Shown one piece after another: positions 1 to 12,419 of a DNA stretch of 64,000 bases. The notes beneath the pieces are model-generated. The model was not told the DNA's origin and made no database searches. It worked only from the letters and a program-made list of their open reading frames with translations. The stretch comes from Notamacropus eugenii (taxonomy: Eukaryota > Chordata > Mammalia > Diprotodontia > Macropodidae). Location of the stretch: contig NC_092876.1 of NCBI RefSeq assembly GCF_028372415.1, forward strand, positions 225,543,528-225,607,527. The letters are read 5' to 3'. Within the stretch, counting starts at the first letter, position 1. Each line of letters begins with the position of its first letter. The position numbers and the translations under genes were made by a program.

Positions 1-170
1 ATTGATCTGAATAGATCGTGAGCTCCCTAAAGGTAGAGATGACTTCTTCTTTGTTTATTATAAATAAATATTTATATTTCAAATATAGCTTATTTATTTT
101 TATAAGATAATTATTATTATCTTATTTATTTCTTATCTTATTTCTTATATTATTTATTAACACTGACTCA
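1..170. repeat. AT-rich low-complexity stretch
   Basis: The first 170 bases are almost entirely A and T, built from irregular TTTATTA and TTATC units. A small perfect hairpin with 8-base arms (AAGATAAT and ATTATCTT around TATT) sits near 105-125. No coding potential is visible. Confidence 0.7.
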
Positions 171-1860
171 GCACAGTGTTCCATTCTTTGCAGATAGTAG
201 GGACTTACTTACTATCTGTTGAATTTGAACTGAACCACTGACTAAAAAAAGGAATAAAGGGAATTAGGCAGGGAGTAGGTTGGGAGTAGGGAGAGATGAG
301 TCTAGATGTAGAAATCCTAAGTTTAAACTGACACTGGGGCATCAACACAAGTAGAAATTTGTGTTCAGACAAAAAGATAAGCAATAAAGACAGAGGCTCA
401 GAAGTCAACTGCATGGAGGTGATAATTAAAATTGGTAGAGTGGATAAGATCCTCAAGGGAGAGATTACATACAGCGTAGAACAGAGGGCTCATTTCAAGA
501 CCACATAGGCAGTATTGACATTTGTAGTTAATGGAAAAGCTAAACTAATTAGATTCAGAAAGAAGTCTCTTTAAATTGCCCATGCAATGCCACATGACCT
601 AGAGATAGTTTTTTAGGAAACAAGTATAAATCTAGCCTTTGCATCCCATGCCCAGCCACTGAAATCCCTGAAGTGCATTATCGTGCTTGTAAAAAAAAAA
701 AAAAGTGTAACTGATTTCTTACATGGAAACAATAGAAAGTCTTCGTTCCTGGCTGAGCAATAATTGTTCCATAACTATGTAAGCTCTAACCTTAATTAGT
801 CAATTAAAGCTCACTCCCTCAGTCCTGCACATTACCCAGGATAGATAGAGAACTCATCTGATTTCAGGAATTTCTCATCTCTCCTAAACATGAGCTATAA
901 ATATCATTCATTTTAAATGTATCTATTTCACAATTCCATAGCAACAATTCAAGAGTCCTGGGATCTGGGAGAAGGGCATGCAGTGCTCACATCATGCTTT
1001 CCCTCTTGTAGAGCCTACTTTGAGGAGTCAGCAGGGGATTGTTTCATGGAGCCTTGCTTGTATGTTGAAGGGATTTTGTTTGCTGGCATACCCTGTTGAT
1101 TCACATGAGGGCAACATGGAGACAAAGAGAAGGGATGAGTACTGCCAAATAAAACTGAAAGCTCTAATTTAAGACCTAACATTCTCAACAACATCCATTA
1201 AAAAAATAAGATCGTGGTCAAGATTCATTTTTTAAAAATCACTCCCAGTTAAGTTTATGTTCCTAGTCTGTTACATTACAAAAATCAGACTTGCACCTAG
1301 ACTATTTATGAAGAGATAAATGGAACTAATATTTTAGTGTATCCCTTTTTAGGATTTGAGGACAGAGACATAATAACTTCAAGTAATACTCATTCTATTA
1401 CCTGGAATTTTGATCTTATACTGTAGTAGATAAAAATTAGACCATGGACAAAGATGGCACAGGATGACAGCTGAGAAGCTATTTGTGCAGAGCTGCTGCC
1501 CCAGGTGAATAACCTCAGTTTTAGTCTCAGTCCTTCATATCAACACATACTTGGATGATTGAACCCTTTCCAGGAAACACAAAAGAGTTTTCACTTCATC
1601 CTAGAGCTCCTAAGACACCAAAGAATGACCCTGTGAGCTGTTTCTACCTGGGAATATGAATTAGGCCTTGGAAAGTTCTGTGGGAGCAGGGCTTAATACA
1701 CTGCAAGCAAGATTTGTGACCACATGCTCATTCTTGTGCAAGATATGAAAGAGCTATATACATACATTAAAGTATATATACTATGTTAAGATTAGAATTT
1801 TAACCTGACTTGCCTTTACCATTTCAAAATTATTAGATGAAAATTACTGTCAGATATGTT
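171..1860. other. Unassigned sequence, no gene seen
   Basis: This stretch holds only short open frames with no recognisable protein motif. A poly-A run of about 14 bases lies near 690. I recognise no repeat family here, and it is probably single-copy or too decayed to name. Confidence 0.5.
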
Positions 1861-1874
1861 TTAGGGGAGATTCA

Positions 1875-2080
1875 GGTCAAGTCAAGAAGCATTTATTAAG
1901 TACCTACTATATGCCAGGCACTTTGCTAGTGCTAGTGTACAAAGGAAGGCAAAAAAAACCCCACCTCTGCTCTTAAGAAACTTACATTCTAAAGGTAAAC
2001 CACATGCAAACAAGATTATATAGGACTAATTGGATATAATTTCAGAAGGAAAACACTAGCATAGGGGAGATTAGGGAAGG
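1875..2080 (+). repeat. L2-like 3'-end fragment
   Basis: The segment carries the familiar L2/CORE-SINE tail phrase AGCATTTATTAAGTACCTAC, followed by a variant of the phrase 'tatgccaggcactttgctag'. It then continues with the 'acaaaggaaggcaaaa...ttaagaaacttacattct' type of sequence usual in L2 3' ends. It is diverged and truncated at both ends. Confidence 0.6.
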
Positions 2081-2084
2081 CTTC

Positions 2085-2240
2085 TGGATAACAAGTTGGA
2101 TAAGCAATCCCTAAGATCTCTTCCATTTTGAAGATTCTGAGTGACCTTTGGGGGAATCTCTTCACCTCACTGCGTCTCTGTTTCCTTATCTGCATAATAA
2201 GTCAAAAGTCCCATCCAACTCTAAATACTATGAGTCAATA
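2085..2240 (+). repeat. MIR-like CORE-SINE fragment
   Basis: The order is a 'gacctttgggggaatctcttcacctc' block, a 'ctgtttccttatctgcataat' block and a 'ccatccaactctaaatac' block. This matches the central core of MIR elements in plus orientation. The tRNA-like head is missing. Confidence 0.6.
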
Positions 2241-4715
2241 AAAAATATCACCCTAAGCAATAAAGCATTCTTGCAAATAAATTCTTAGTAGGATGATTCT
2301 TTTGAAGAAATCATGCTTCTGTGCAATTTCTGCTGTTAAAAAATTTATGTCATTCTCTATATGTGGAAATTTAAAATTATTCTAGGCTGACCACAGTGCA
2401 TATAAATTCAAGAGTTGAAATGGATTCCATGTGATTTGCTTGGAAAAATCTTGGCTATTTTATTTTAAGGAATTACAATTAAGTAATAGGTCTGTTCAGT
2501 AAGTTTTATATTATGTGTTTCTCATAATATACATCAAAGATATGTATTAATAGAAATTAATAGACTGACTGGAGAATGAGCAAGGAATATCAGTTAGAAA
2601 GCCCAAGCACTGTTTCATTGTTTCCTGTCTAAGCTTCTCTGCAGTAAATTCAGAGACAGACTAGGGAGGATTCACAGTGGTGAGCTCCAAAAACCATCAA
2701 GGTAATTAAATAATTAGAATATTGGATTGGATGTCTAATATATATGCCTTCAATGCACTACTTTGATATACAACAACATAACCCATTTTGATTAGGTTGA
2801 CTTTGAGGACTTATCAATGAAATCCAGTAGTCTTTGTTTTAGCAGAGGTGTAGTAAAAATCAAAGTACTTGAGTCATTCTTTGAATATTTTCATGTAAAA
2901 ATACATCAGGCCAATCTACTATGTCATTGAAAAATTCTGATTATTGATCAAAGGGTCAGAGCGTTGAAAAAAAAGCCAAGTCTTTCTAGAGTCAGAGCAG
3001 GTTTAGATTATCTCTGGGAAGGAAGAATGAGAAGGCTTTTCTGTCCTCTACTCCATCATTCATACAAGATACTGTGGCATCATCTAATATCACAGTGCTT
3101 CTCTAAGTTACAATCTCTATGGAGTGGCTTCAGGTACTGAATGATAGGAATAGAGAAGAAGATGGATATTTAACTTGCTTTATTCTTGAGGTTGCCATGG
3201 TTATAGTTTGGCTTTAGTCTGTGGCCAGTTCACTCTGGAACTCTATAAAAAATGAAACAAACCCAATCCTATTAAACAGTGGTTGCAGTGGTTCTGAAGA
3301 AAGTCTGTTGTCATCTCTAGTGACAGAGGTCATCCATTCATACTGCTTCTCTGAAGATCACACATGGAAGACTAGGTCCAATTTCACGCTCTATCCCTTA
3401 TCCCAATTCTAAATTATTTTTCTCATGTGAAGAATACTGTGATATTCATATTTCTCCCTTTGTCTAGGCTTGTAATCAGTTCCCAGAGCTGTGACTGGGA
3501 TCTTCAGCACCAGACAAGTTCAGAACCAGGGATAGACATGAGGAAATACAGACCCTAGAATATTCCGAGTCCAGCAGATTCCACCTTTATTGCTGATCCA
3601 AAAATATCCAACATGAGAATTCATGGTTCACAAGTCGAGGCAGCACTCAGGCAGTTAACCAGCCCCTAGAGCTGTCTTGGAACAGTTGTTTAGGGTTAGA
3701 GAAGACAGAACATGGAACTGCCTTAGGCTATTGTATGCCACTGTCATTACTGATTCTGGGTCTCCCTCTTTGTAATGGAAAGGACCACCAAATCAGGTGT
3801 TACTAAGACAGTTTATTCTGGTCAGTCACAGATGGAGAAAGGTAGCTGTAGTTTACGGTAGTGATGGTACTGTCACCATCATAAGTAGCTGCCCCTGGTC
3901 CAGGTATGGAAAGAGAGGACAAGTTCCCTAATTCCCTCCTCCTCCTTTCATAAAATGGTGCTATCCAAGATTCTTCCCCACTCTGGACTTCTGAAACTTA
4001 CAGTCAATCCTATATTGTTCCTGCACCACCAGGTGGAACTACCAAAGACATGAAATGCACCCTCCTACATGAGAGCCTTGGGACAATGACTTAGTCACCT
4101 TGTGCTGCTTATCATTCTGACTGCTTTCTGATCCTAGGAGAACATTTGGGGTATTAACTTTAGGACTTAGTACATACTTAATGTCACTATTCTGAACTAT
4201 AGGCTAAGGGTGCCCTCCTCCATGCACTACCTCAATTCTGAATCATTCTCATGATTTCATTCTCTTGATTTCACAAATCAAGGTATGGAGTTGTGAGACT
4301 GATAAAAAGGTATAGCCATTTTCACAACTCTTAAACCTTCACAACCAAATAGAATGTGCCAAATTTACAGTCATTAAAACTGCCTTAAAGAAAAAGTGGA
4401 AACACCTTTAGACAAAGTGAGCCCTTTAGAAATAATAGCAGAATTAAATTACCAAGCTCCCATTCACCCTAACCACTCCCTCTTTGTGCACTGGACCAAA
4501 ACAGAACAAAGAACACATTGGATTTGTATTTCAAGTTATGACTTCAATGGCATCCACATAGTCTACTTGGCGGTGACTTGATCTGAACTCCCTTCCACTC
4601 CATATGAGGCAGAAAACAGCAATGATAGCAATATGATGGAAAATAAGGTATAATTCTTAGGAAGTTAAGAGACAGCAGTACAAGACCAGTCAGTGGGAGT
4701 TCCATTCCTGAGATG
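2241..4715. other. Unassigned sequence
   Basis: I see no recognisable gene or repeat. Positions 3480-4120 are somewhat richer in G and C than the surroundings but show no long frame. A 61-codon frame at 4396-4581 has unremarkable composition and no recognised motif. It is discussed under findings. Confidence 0.45.
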
Positions 4716-4717
4716 TA

Positions 4718-4960
4718 ATGAATAAAGTGCTTCAGTTAGGAAGACCTGAATTCATATCCAGCCTCTGACACTTATTAGCTGGGCAGGTCACTCTGTTTGC
4801 CTCACTTTCTTCAATTGTAAAATGAGGATAATAATAGTGCTGACCTCATAGTGTTGTTGTGAGGATCAGATGAGATATTTGTTTTAAAAAAAAAGTGCTT
4901 GAATAGTGCCTGGCACATAGTAGGGGTTATAGAAATGCTAATTCCTTTCCCCTTCCCTAG
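4718..4960 (+). repeat. MIR/THER1-like CORE-SINE, near full length
   Basis: All blocks of the family appear in order. They are a tRNA-related head ('aggaagacctgaattcatatccagcctctgacac'), the core with 'tgtaaaatgaggataataatag', the 'ctcatagtgttgttgtgaggat' block, and the L2-like tail 'gcctggcacatagtaggggttatagaaatgct'. It is non-coding and diverged throughout. Confidence 0.8.
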
Positions 4961-5039
4961 AAACTTAGATATGGTTACTTTTCTCCCAGTAGAATTTATA
5001 TAGGTAAGGGTGTCAGAGACCTCACCTCAAAGAGACTGA

Positions 5040-7250
5040 GGCCATTCAAACCTAGGAGCCAATAAAGGAAAAAAAATTGCGTACCACACAATATACGGAC
5101 AAATAGTGAAACAGTAAGGAGGGAAAGAAGTCCAATATAAACAACTGGAAATAGAAAAAGGCTAAAGAACAAAATACATGAGGAGAAAAAGATAGAGTAT
5201 AAACCTAGCTCCTAAATAGGTATACCAACAGTGAAGTTCAAAATCAGAAGGAAAATCAATAAGAATTTTTTGAAGGCCATAACAATGAAAAAATAGTATA
5301 TTTAAGGGAAAGTGAACCAAAAACCCCACATTAAAATGTAATCAAGACAACAAATTCTGCAGAATGTTCAGAGAGAATATAGAGCAGCAAAAACTCTAGG
5401 ACACTTAAAAAAAACTTTTACAATTGCACATTTTAAAAAGAAGCTAGATTGGAAATCAGAGTTTCTAAAGAATAAGACAAATGTCAGAATAGACAAGTTA
5501 AAGAATAGAAAATAGAAATACAATGGAAATTTTATCCATATAATAGTGATTTTAAAGGAGAATGAATAGAGTTGGAATTCAAAAATATGGGAGTCAAAGA
5601 AAATTTGACAGAAGAATAACAAAAGACAGCTATGAAAGAATTTGAAATCTATATATGCCAAGGCAACTAACTCTGAAGAGAACACAAAAATTAAAGAGGA
5701 TAAATCATGCAGAAAATATGCTAAAGTTTTAAAAATGATTATTATCTTATAAGAAACTACAAGAAAATTTAAACCTTCTACTTCTCCCCCTGTCCCCCCT
5801 ACCTCAAAATACTACTGGATCCAGTGACACAGACCTCCTTGCTGTTGCTCAAATAGTAATAAAGGAAGGGCAACTCTAGCCACCCAGGATGATTCCATAG
5901 CAATGAGAAATCAGAGAAGAAACTGGAGTATGACATTTCAAAAGGCAAAGATTCTAGGGATATAGCCCAAAATAACATATTTTTTAAAACAGAAACATAT
6001 GGACTTTCAACAAAAGAAAGACATTTAAATCAGTCCTTCAAAATATACCAAAGGTGAAAAGAGTATTCAACTTGCAAACATGTCAAAACAGTGAAACACA
6101 AGATTATAATTACAATTACCAAGAAAAGACTAACAAAATCAATTCCTCATGTGTCTAGGGCAAGGCAACAATCTGATTAAGGGTTAAATGAAAGACCAAA
6201 TTGATCACCAAGGTCCAAAAAGATATGATGGGCTAATGATTTTGAGGAGACTGATAGAGAAAGAAAAGAACAAAATTTATATTTTATATATTAAACATTT
6301 GTTTGCCTATATACATAAAAATCAATTTTTTGTTGACACACTGGGAAGTAACTCAACTGGAGAAAGGAGAGGTAAGATATATAAAAGAACTGGAGGTACA
6401 TACCCATTTAGATGAGTGAAGAGAAGAGAACAGGAAGAGGCTGATCTCTCTGTGGAGGGGAAAAAGAAGTACAATGGAAACACATTGTTATGGAAGTAAC
6501 AGAGACTGGCATCACAATGGTTTTCACCTGGAGAGGAATGGTCACCTTGAGAAACCATTTTCTCTCAACATGACTTAAGCTCTACAAGGCTGCATTCCAA
6601 CCTAGGGAGAAAGATAAGAGTCCAGATTGGTAAAGGGGCCATTGTTCTAGAAATTGTATATTAGAAGTTGTTTATTAGAAGTCACAAGATGGGCAGGGGG
6701 CGGGATTGGATCATGCACAATGACTTGGAATTATAAAATGACTTCTAGCTTATTGTCTCCTTCACTAAATGGTTATTTCTAGGAATAAAGCGCAGCAAAT
6801 TAGCCCAATGAAAACAAACAATACACGGAAACCAAAAGGCAAAGATAATGAAGGGAAAGATGAGTCAAAATTCATAGATGAATAGGTATAGGAATAGAAC
6901 AGAGGACAGGGCCCAACTTTTATATTTGAGAAGTCCTATCATTCATAAAAGACAGAGAGAAAATAAAAAAGGAACTTTAAGTTAAATAGCCCAAGAATGA
7001 AAGAATGGAAATAAGAATAGTCTAGATGAAGATAGAAAAAAGGTGGATAAATTAAATGTGGTACAAAATAAAAAGAAATGTAAATAAACAATTTAAGTAA
7101 ATCCAAAGAATTTTCAATATGAAAGTGGGGTAGGGGGAAAGAAAGTGGGAACAGATTAGGATAAAATAAGTATTAAGTAAAACTAATCATAAAGTGTTGA
7201 CTTAAAAGAGGAAGGGGTAAAAAAAATTTTTTTAAGAAGAAAATACAGAT
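5040..7250 (+). repeat. A-rich ancient LINE-1-like relic (tentative)
   Basis: The plus strand is strongly adenine-rich for over 2 kb, as in the sense strand of LINE-1. Positions 5860-6010 resemble the region encoding the ORF1p C-terminal domain and the ORF1-ORF2 linker of other copies in the window, but at a low level and without an open frame. A short pyrimidine patch interrupts it at 5775-5805. The assignment rests on composition and scattered word matches. A decayed non-L1 repeat is possible. Confidence 0.35.
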
Positions 7251-7955
7251 CAAGGCTTACCATAAAGGGAAAACCAGTCTTCTCAGCAACCCACCCTAGA
7301 ACAGACTGCTTGGGGATCCCAGTACTCAAATGCTGGGATACATCCCCCCAAATCCAAACATATGCTCAAACTCACAACAATTACCTTTCCTTGCCCTATT
7401 ATATCAGTATGCTAATGATAATCACTCAATATCAACTGTCCTTTAAACTGCCTCAGTAGCTCCATACGCAATGTCGAAAATTATGACCCTATCCATCTGG
7501 ATTCTACACTTTCCACCTCCATACTCTTGTCACACACTTCCAAGGACTGGTTTGCTAGCTACACCTGTTAGTGATTACTAGCATCAAGAGAATGTCCTAA
7601 GTGTTCTTTTATTGCTTGCAATGTAATCAAACCCTTTTTATTTGAGTGCACAGCTGTTGTCTCTCCATTGTTGATTATCTAATCTCAACGACCCTTGGGA
7701 TTCTAGAATGGTTTGTGAGTTCCATCTGATTTGGGTCACTATCCAGAACCACCTCATGCTTCTCAGGGACTGAACCTAAACCTTGTGCCTACTCCACCAC
7801 AAAGAAAACCACAGGGGAGACTCAGAACCAAAGCAAACTCATTAGAAATCCTGTAATTAGCGATAGACCTGGGCTGCATATAGGTCCCTTCCATTCACTC
7901 TCTCCATTCTGGTACCAAACTTGATAGAAATAGATTTTGCTTGGGTATTAATTTG
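7251..7955. other. Unassigned sequence
   Basis: No open frame of note and no repeat family recognised. Base composition is closer to average than in the A-rich block upstream. Confidence 0.45.
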
Positions 7956-7961
7956 TGTAGG

Positions 7962-8190
7962 CAGCTAGGTGGCACAGTGGATAGAGTATTGGGCCCAGAA
8001 TAAGGAAGATCCATTTTCCTGAGTTCAAATCTGGCCTCAGACGCTTACAAGCTATGTGATCCTAGCCATCAGTTGTAAAATGGGCTGGAGAGAGGAATGG
8101 CAAATTATTTTAGCATTCTTTACCAAGAAAACCCCAGATGGGGTCAATAAAGGCTTGGACACAGCTGGACAACAACAACAGCAAGAATTC
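7962..8190 (+). repeat. tRNA-derived SINE with RTE-type tail
   Basis: The head GGCAGCTAGGTGGCACAGTG, with the B-box-like GAGTTCAAATCTGGCCTCAG, is the tRNA-derived promoter of the common marsupial SINE. The body ('tgtaaaatgggctggagag...accaagaaaaccccagatggggtcaataaaggcttggacacagctgg') ends in an AAC-repeat tail. A (TG)n microsatellite has grown immediately 3'. It is non-autonomous and would need LINE proteins in trans. Confidence 0.85.
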
Positions 8191-8191
8191 C

Positions 8192-8192
<1 letters not shown>

Positions 8193-8224
<32 letters not shown>

Positions 8225-8236
8225 TGTGTGTGTGAA
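8193..8236. repeat. (TG)n microsatellite
   Basis: About 22 TG units with one TA interruption, directly at the tail of the SINE. It probably originated from the SINE tail. Confidence 0.9.
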
Positions 8237-8279
8237 TGTGCATGCGCACGTGTGCACATACGTACATCCTAATGTGATG

Positions 8280-11200
8280 ACAAACTGGTCTTAGGAATAT
8301 GAGTAGTCAACAACTTGATTCACTAGTGGTAGGGAAATAAATTTGTAATGAATTTGATGACATTGCTTTCCCAGTAGCTTTCTGGTTAGTAGGGTAATTA
8401 TCAAGGGGAAATGTTATAAAGAATATTAGGAATGGCAGAGGACATCATTCCTTTTCTGATCTCCATCTTACCTTAATGAATGGATTCAGTTTCCTGATTC
8501 TTTGCATCTAATTAAGTAGTAAACTCTTACAGTGGAAGATCATCTTCCTTCTTAAAGAAATAGAGAGTCTCATGAAAAGGAATGCAATTTTTGTAAATCA
8601 GACAATATGCAAACAGAACTTTGGGCCTAAGTCTTTAGGAAGACAAAGATGCTCTGCTCACCACCTATGTCGTTAGCAGATACTAACTTCTTTTCTGAAA
8701 AGAATTTTCAAGAGTATTTTGAGTAACAGCAGCATTATCAGAGTTAAGTGAATAAGGGATTCATTTTTCTTTTCATCTTACTGATTTATTTGCGGTTTCC
8801 CACCTATATGCCTTTCTGAATTAGTCTAAGTGGAATACAGCAGTGCATTGTTTTTGTAATAGTATTTCCCTAGACTATTGAAAGAATTTCCATTTTAAAA
8901 ACTGTTTGGTTCTGCAGTCTCTAAAAAGGCTATCAACTAGCACATTGTGGGAGCTTAGTACATGTTATATAATAACAAAAAAGTTTTAAGAGATAAATAC
9001 ATATTTTTAAAGGACAATCTCCAAAGATGATAGTAATTATTATTTTAAAATGAAATGTACCTGGGTCAATGCTGTTTATAGTGTGTCTGAAAAATCTAGA
9101 GATGGCTTAGTATAATCTATAATTTAAAAAAAACTTGCGGAATAATACTAAACCATTTCCAATTCTGCAAGATTATATTAATTATGATCTTAACTCAAAT
9201 TCCCCAGGTCTTTTTTGAGATGAACTTTTATTTCCTTTTTGATATTCTATTATCCACTTCTTTTTGAATTGAAACAAGAAATCTCTCAATTCAAATAGGG
9301 TCAGGGATCAGTCTCAGAATACACCATTACCTTCTGGGCCCTGGTAGATGGATTCTTGAAGTGTTTTGCCTATCCTATCCAAAACCAGTTCATCCTGAAT
9401 AGTATGATTTCAACCTTGCTTTTATCTGATAAAACTTATCAATAGAGGGATAGCTCTATCTCTGACTTTGGGGACTGAAGTTCACTTTTGTGGGCAAGCT
9501 ATAAATAGACCTGCAACTACACTGAGGAAAGCCTCTGCAGGTAGGTGGGACTTGGCACCAACTAGTTCCTGAAGAATGAGGGAAGTGATTGGAAGGGAGA
9601 CTTCTATATTTACACTGTAAAATCCTCTTCTTACTGTCATGGTAACACAAGCCTGGTCAGCTCTTGCTTTCCATTTGTCATTACAAATTTCTCACAATAT
9701 GTATGTAATGACTGATCATTCAAATTCCTAAGGTCAGTTTGGTGTCTTGTTATGACAATTCCCCCTCCCCCCCAAAAGGATTGTTAAGCAAAATCTATTG
9801 CTACTTATCATCTTTGGTGCCCAGAGCAGGGAAAATGAGTAGGAAAGGCTTTTATCTTTGAGATATTGCATCCAAAATCCACAATGCCAGAAAGAGAAGA
9901 GGATCCCTGGTGTTAGCTCCCAACTAAAAAATCCAAACCTCTTTTATGGAGTTTCTTCAGACATGACTCAGTTAAATTGGAGTTTAGAAACACTATAAAG
10001 AACATTGACACAGGTACACTTCATTTTAAAATAATAATTACTAATATCTTTGTATATTGACTTTTTTTTTTACACTAATGAAGACTAAAGACTTAGTCTG
10101 GAGAATTCAGAGCAGGCATTTAGTATTAGTGAAGTGGATTATGCAGCAGATTGAGAAAGGGTTACAGAAACAGGAATTGTATTCATAGTGGTCTTAGGTT
10201 TCCATCCCTATATATCCTCATAAGCAAATTGGCAAAAACTCTTTAGGTTTTTTTTCCATAGAATTTTGATCCCAAGAGGTGGGTACCTTTTTAAAAGAGT
10301 GTAGGAATACCTGATCAGGGACCTGTATTTACACTTTTGCGTAATGGAAAGTGGAAGCAAGCCAGGGGGAATGACCTAGTCATCTGACATCACAACTGTA
10401 ATCATTCTATAACAAGATCCGGCACTAGATTATACTATATACTAAATGTATGAGAAGTGCCATTTTATATTTTCCCTTTTTTTTCCATGGTGAGTAGTAT
10501 CAAATAAAAGGTGAGAGTCCTTGCAGCCTGAATATTAGCTTCTGTGATAGCTAAATAACAAAACTACTCCTTAGCTAAAAACAACTTGTCAGTATAATTA
10601 AAATTATTGCTGTGGTAACACTACATAGATCCGGACTGAGCTAGAAATTGTTCTTGCCACACACCAACCTAGGTAACCTCAAGGGGCTAGTTGTGTTGGA
10701 TTTTCTCCACAGGAGATGTGAATTAACAAATACTACTTTCGACTGTCTCACAATACACCAGATAAGTGCACAATTCTCTTTGACAAACACAAAGATCTGA
10801 CAACCAAATAACTGTTCACTTATGTCCTAAGAACTAAGTTAAGAGAGATTAATCACCATTGAGTTGGCTACTTGGGAATGAATGAGCCATGTTATTTATT
10901 AAAAAAAGAAAATGCAAAATGGTGCTCAATACTGTGCTGCCTCCTTTTGCAATGATGGTGGCAGAATCACAGAAAAAGAGAATGTACTAATAATCATAGT
11001 TTTTAGATCAGTTTTAAACATTTTTAACATTAACTTAGATTGGCTAACAGATCCTTGTCTGGTGACCAAGTGTATATATGCTGCTAGGATCTGGTAGGAT
11101 CTGAATCCTACCAGTTTTAACAGTCTTGCTATGAATGACAGTGGAAATGAAATCAGAAGACAAAAGGAAGTTGCAGCCAGACATATAGTTAAAAGTTCTC

Positions 11201-11390
11201 CTCAGAAAGAAGCTGCTTTTTTCCTATCTCCAAAGGAAACATGAAACATTGTTCCACAGGACACTTGATCATTTCTCCTTGCATTGCCCATAATAATTAC
11301 TTGCAAAAAAGTACACATAAAAATAAAAGTAGCCTATTTGCCAGCTGGCATATCTACTAACCTTCTTGTAAAGAATGAAGTGGTAGAGAT
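8280..11390. other. Unassigned sequence
   Basis: About 3 kb with no convincing coding frame, RNA gene or repeat family. Small features include a 10-base inverted repeat (TTTGAATTGA/TCAATTCAAA) near 9262-9295 and poly-C/poly-A runs near 9763-9778. Confidence 0.45.
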
Positions 11391-11399
11391 GTTCTTCAA

Positions 11400-12170
11400 A
11401 TTAAATCAAGGTCTTCCAAATTAAATCTTACTTAAATGCATAAGGAAGGGCAGTGAAAAACAGGTTGGAAAATATAGTTCAGGTATAATAAGTCAAAGTG
11501 ACCAAAGGCTTATAGACTATACAAAAACCTGCTATATGTCTATTGTGAAGATTACAAGTAGTAGCACTTTGTGCAAAACAAGGGAAAGTAGCATAAGGAA
11601 AAACAAGTATATACAAAGTTTTCTAAGAGACTCAACAAAATCTGAGGTCATGTAGCTATGATGCAGACAGAAGAACGACAGATGAAAAATGGGAAAGATA
11701 TTTAAAGGTGTCTATAACAAACACTTTTATCCATCAATGAAAATGGAACTACCACATTTGGACTCTAATATCAGAGTATCTGGTGCATGTTATGAAGAAG
11801 TACAAATGGTATTCAAAGAAAATAGAGAAGGGAAGAGCAGTTTGACCAGACCAAGTATCCACAGAGGAGCTCAGCACTAGATATGACATAAATTTGAGGA
11901 CACTGACTTAAAAATTACAGAAATATTGTTTTTAAAAAGTAACAGAGAATATCAATAGCTACTGATCTATAGAAACTTTCTCATCTCTAAAAAATATTGA
12001 GAATAATCAATACTCATAGGGCATCCTTTGTTAGAACATGGGGTTGAGCTATGGTTTGTATCCTTCGGGGAAGTATTGATATTAGTGAGATCTTAGATTT
12101 ATTGAAGACCTTCTATGAGAAATGCTATAAAAATCAACCTAAAAATGATCAGAGCCTGCTTGGTTAAGAT
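11400..12170 (+). pseudogene. Possible degenerate non-LTR reverse transcriptase fragment
   Basis: Within the frame at 11689-11880 the peptide ends in an EVQ...KE.REGKSS...RPS pattern. This resembles the E(V/I)..ALK..K.GKAPGPD motif that opens the reverse-transcriptase domain of RTE-like LINEs. No catalytic DD motif or endonuclease is visible, and the flanks have decayed. The match is by eye to one motif only, so a chance resemblance is possible. Confidence 0.3.
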
Positions 12171-12229
12171 AAATGAATATTTTTAATATTGTCTAGCACC
12201 TTTTTAATTTCTTCCAGTGCCATCCTTGA

Positions 12230-12410
12230 AGAAGCATGGTAGAATAGAGAGAGCACTGAATTCAGAGTCAGAAGAGCCAGATTTGAATGTGGGCTATACT
12301 AGTTCCTGCCTATCAATATCCTTAGATAAATTAGTTCTTCCTTCTAGTCTTTAGTTTCCTCATTTGTAAAATGAAGATGTTGAACTAGTCAAGGGTTCTT
12401 GATCTGGGAT
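12230..12410 (+). repeat. MIR-like CORE-SINE
   Basis: The head 'catggtagaatagagagagcactgaattcagagtcagaagagccag' is followed by 'tagtttcctcatttgtaaaatgaagatgttgaactag', the standard MIR order in plus orientation. It is moderately diverged. Confidence 0.75.
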
Positions 12411-12419
12411 ATGGGGATA

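Noticed and set aside
4028..4041. CTCF-like word CCACCAGGTGGAA
   Set aside because: It matches only the core of the motif and could equally be a palindromic E-box (CAGGTG). A single short match has little weight.
7962..7995. Possible tRNA gene
   Set aside because: The tRNA-like A/B-box sequence is the head of a SINE and does not close into a cloverleaf with an anticodon arm.
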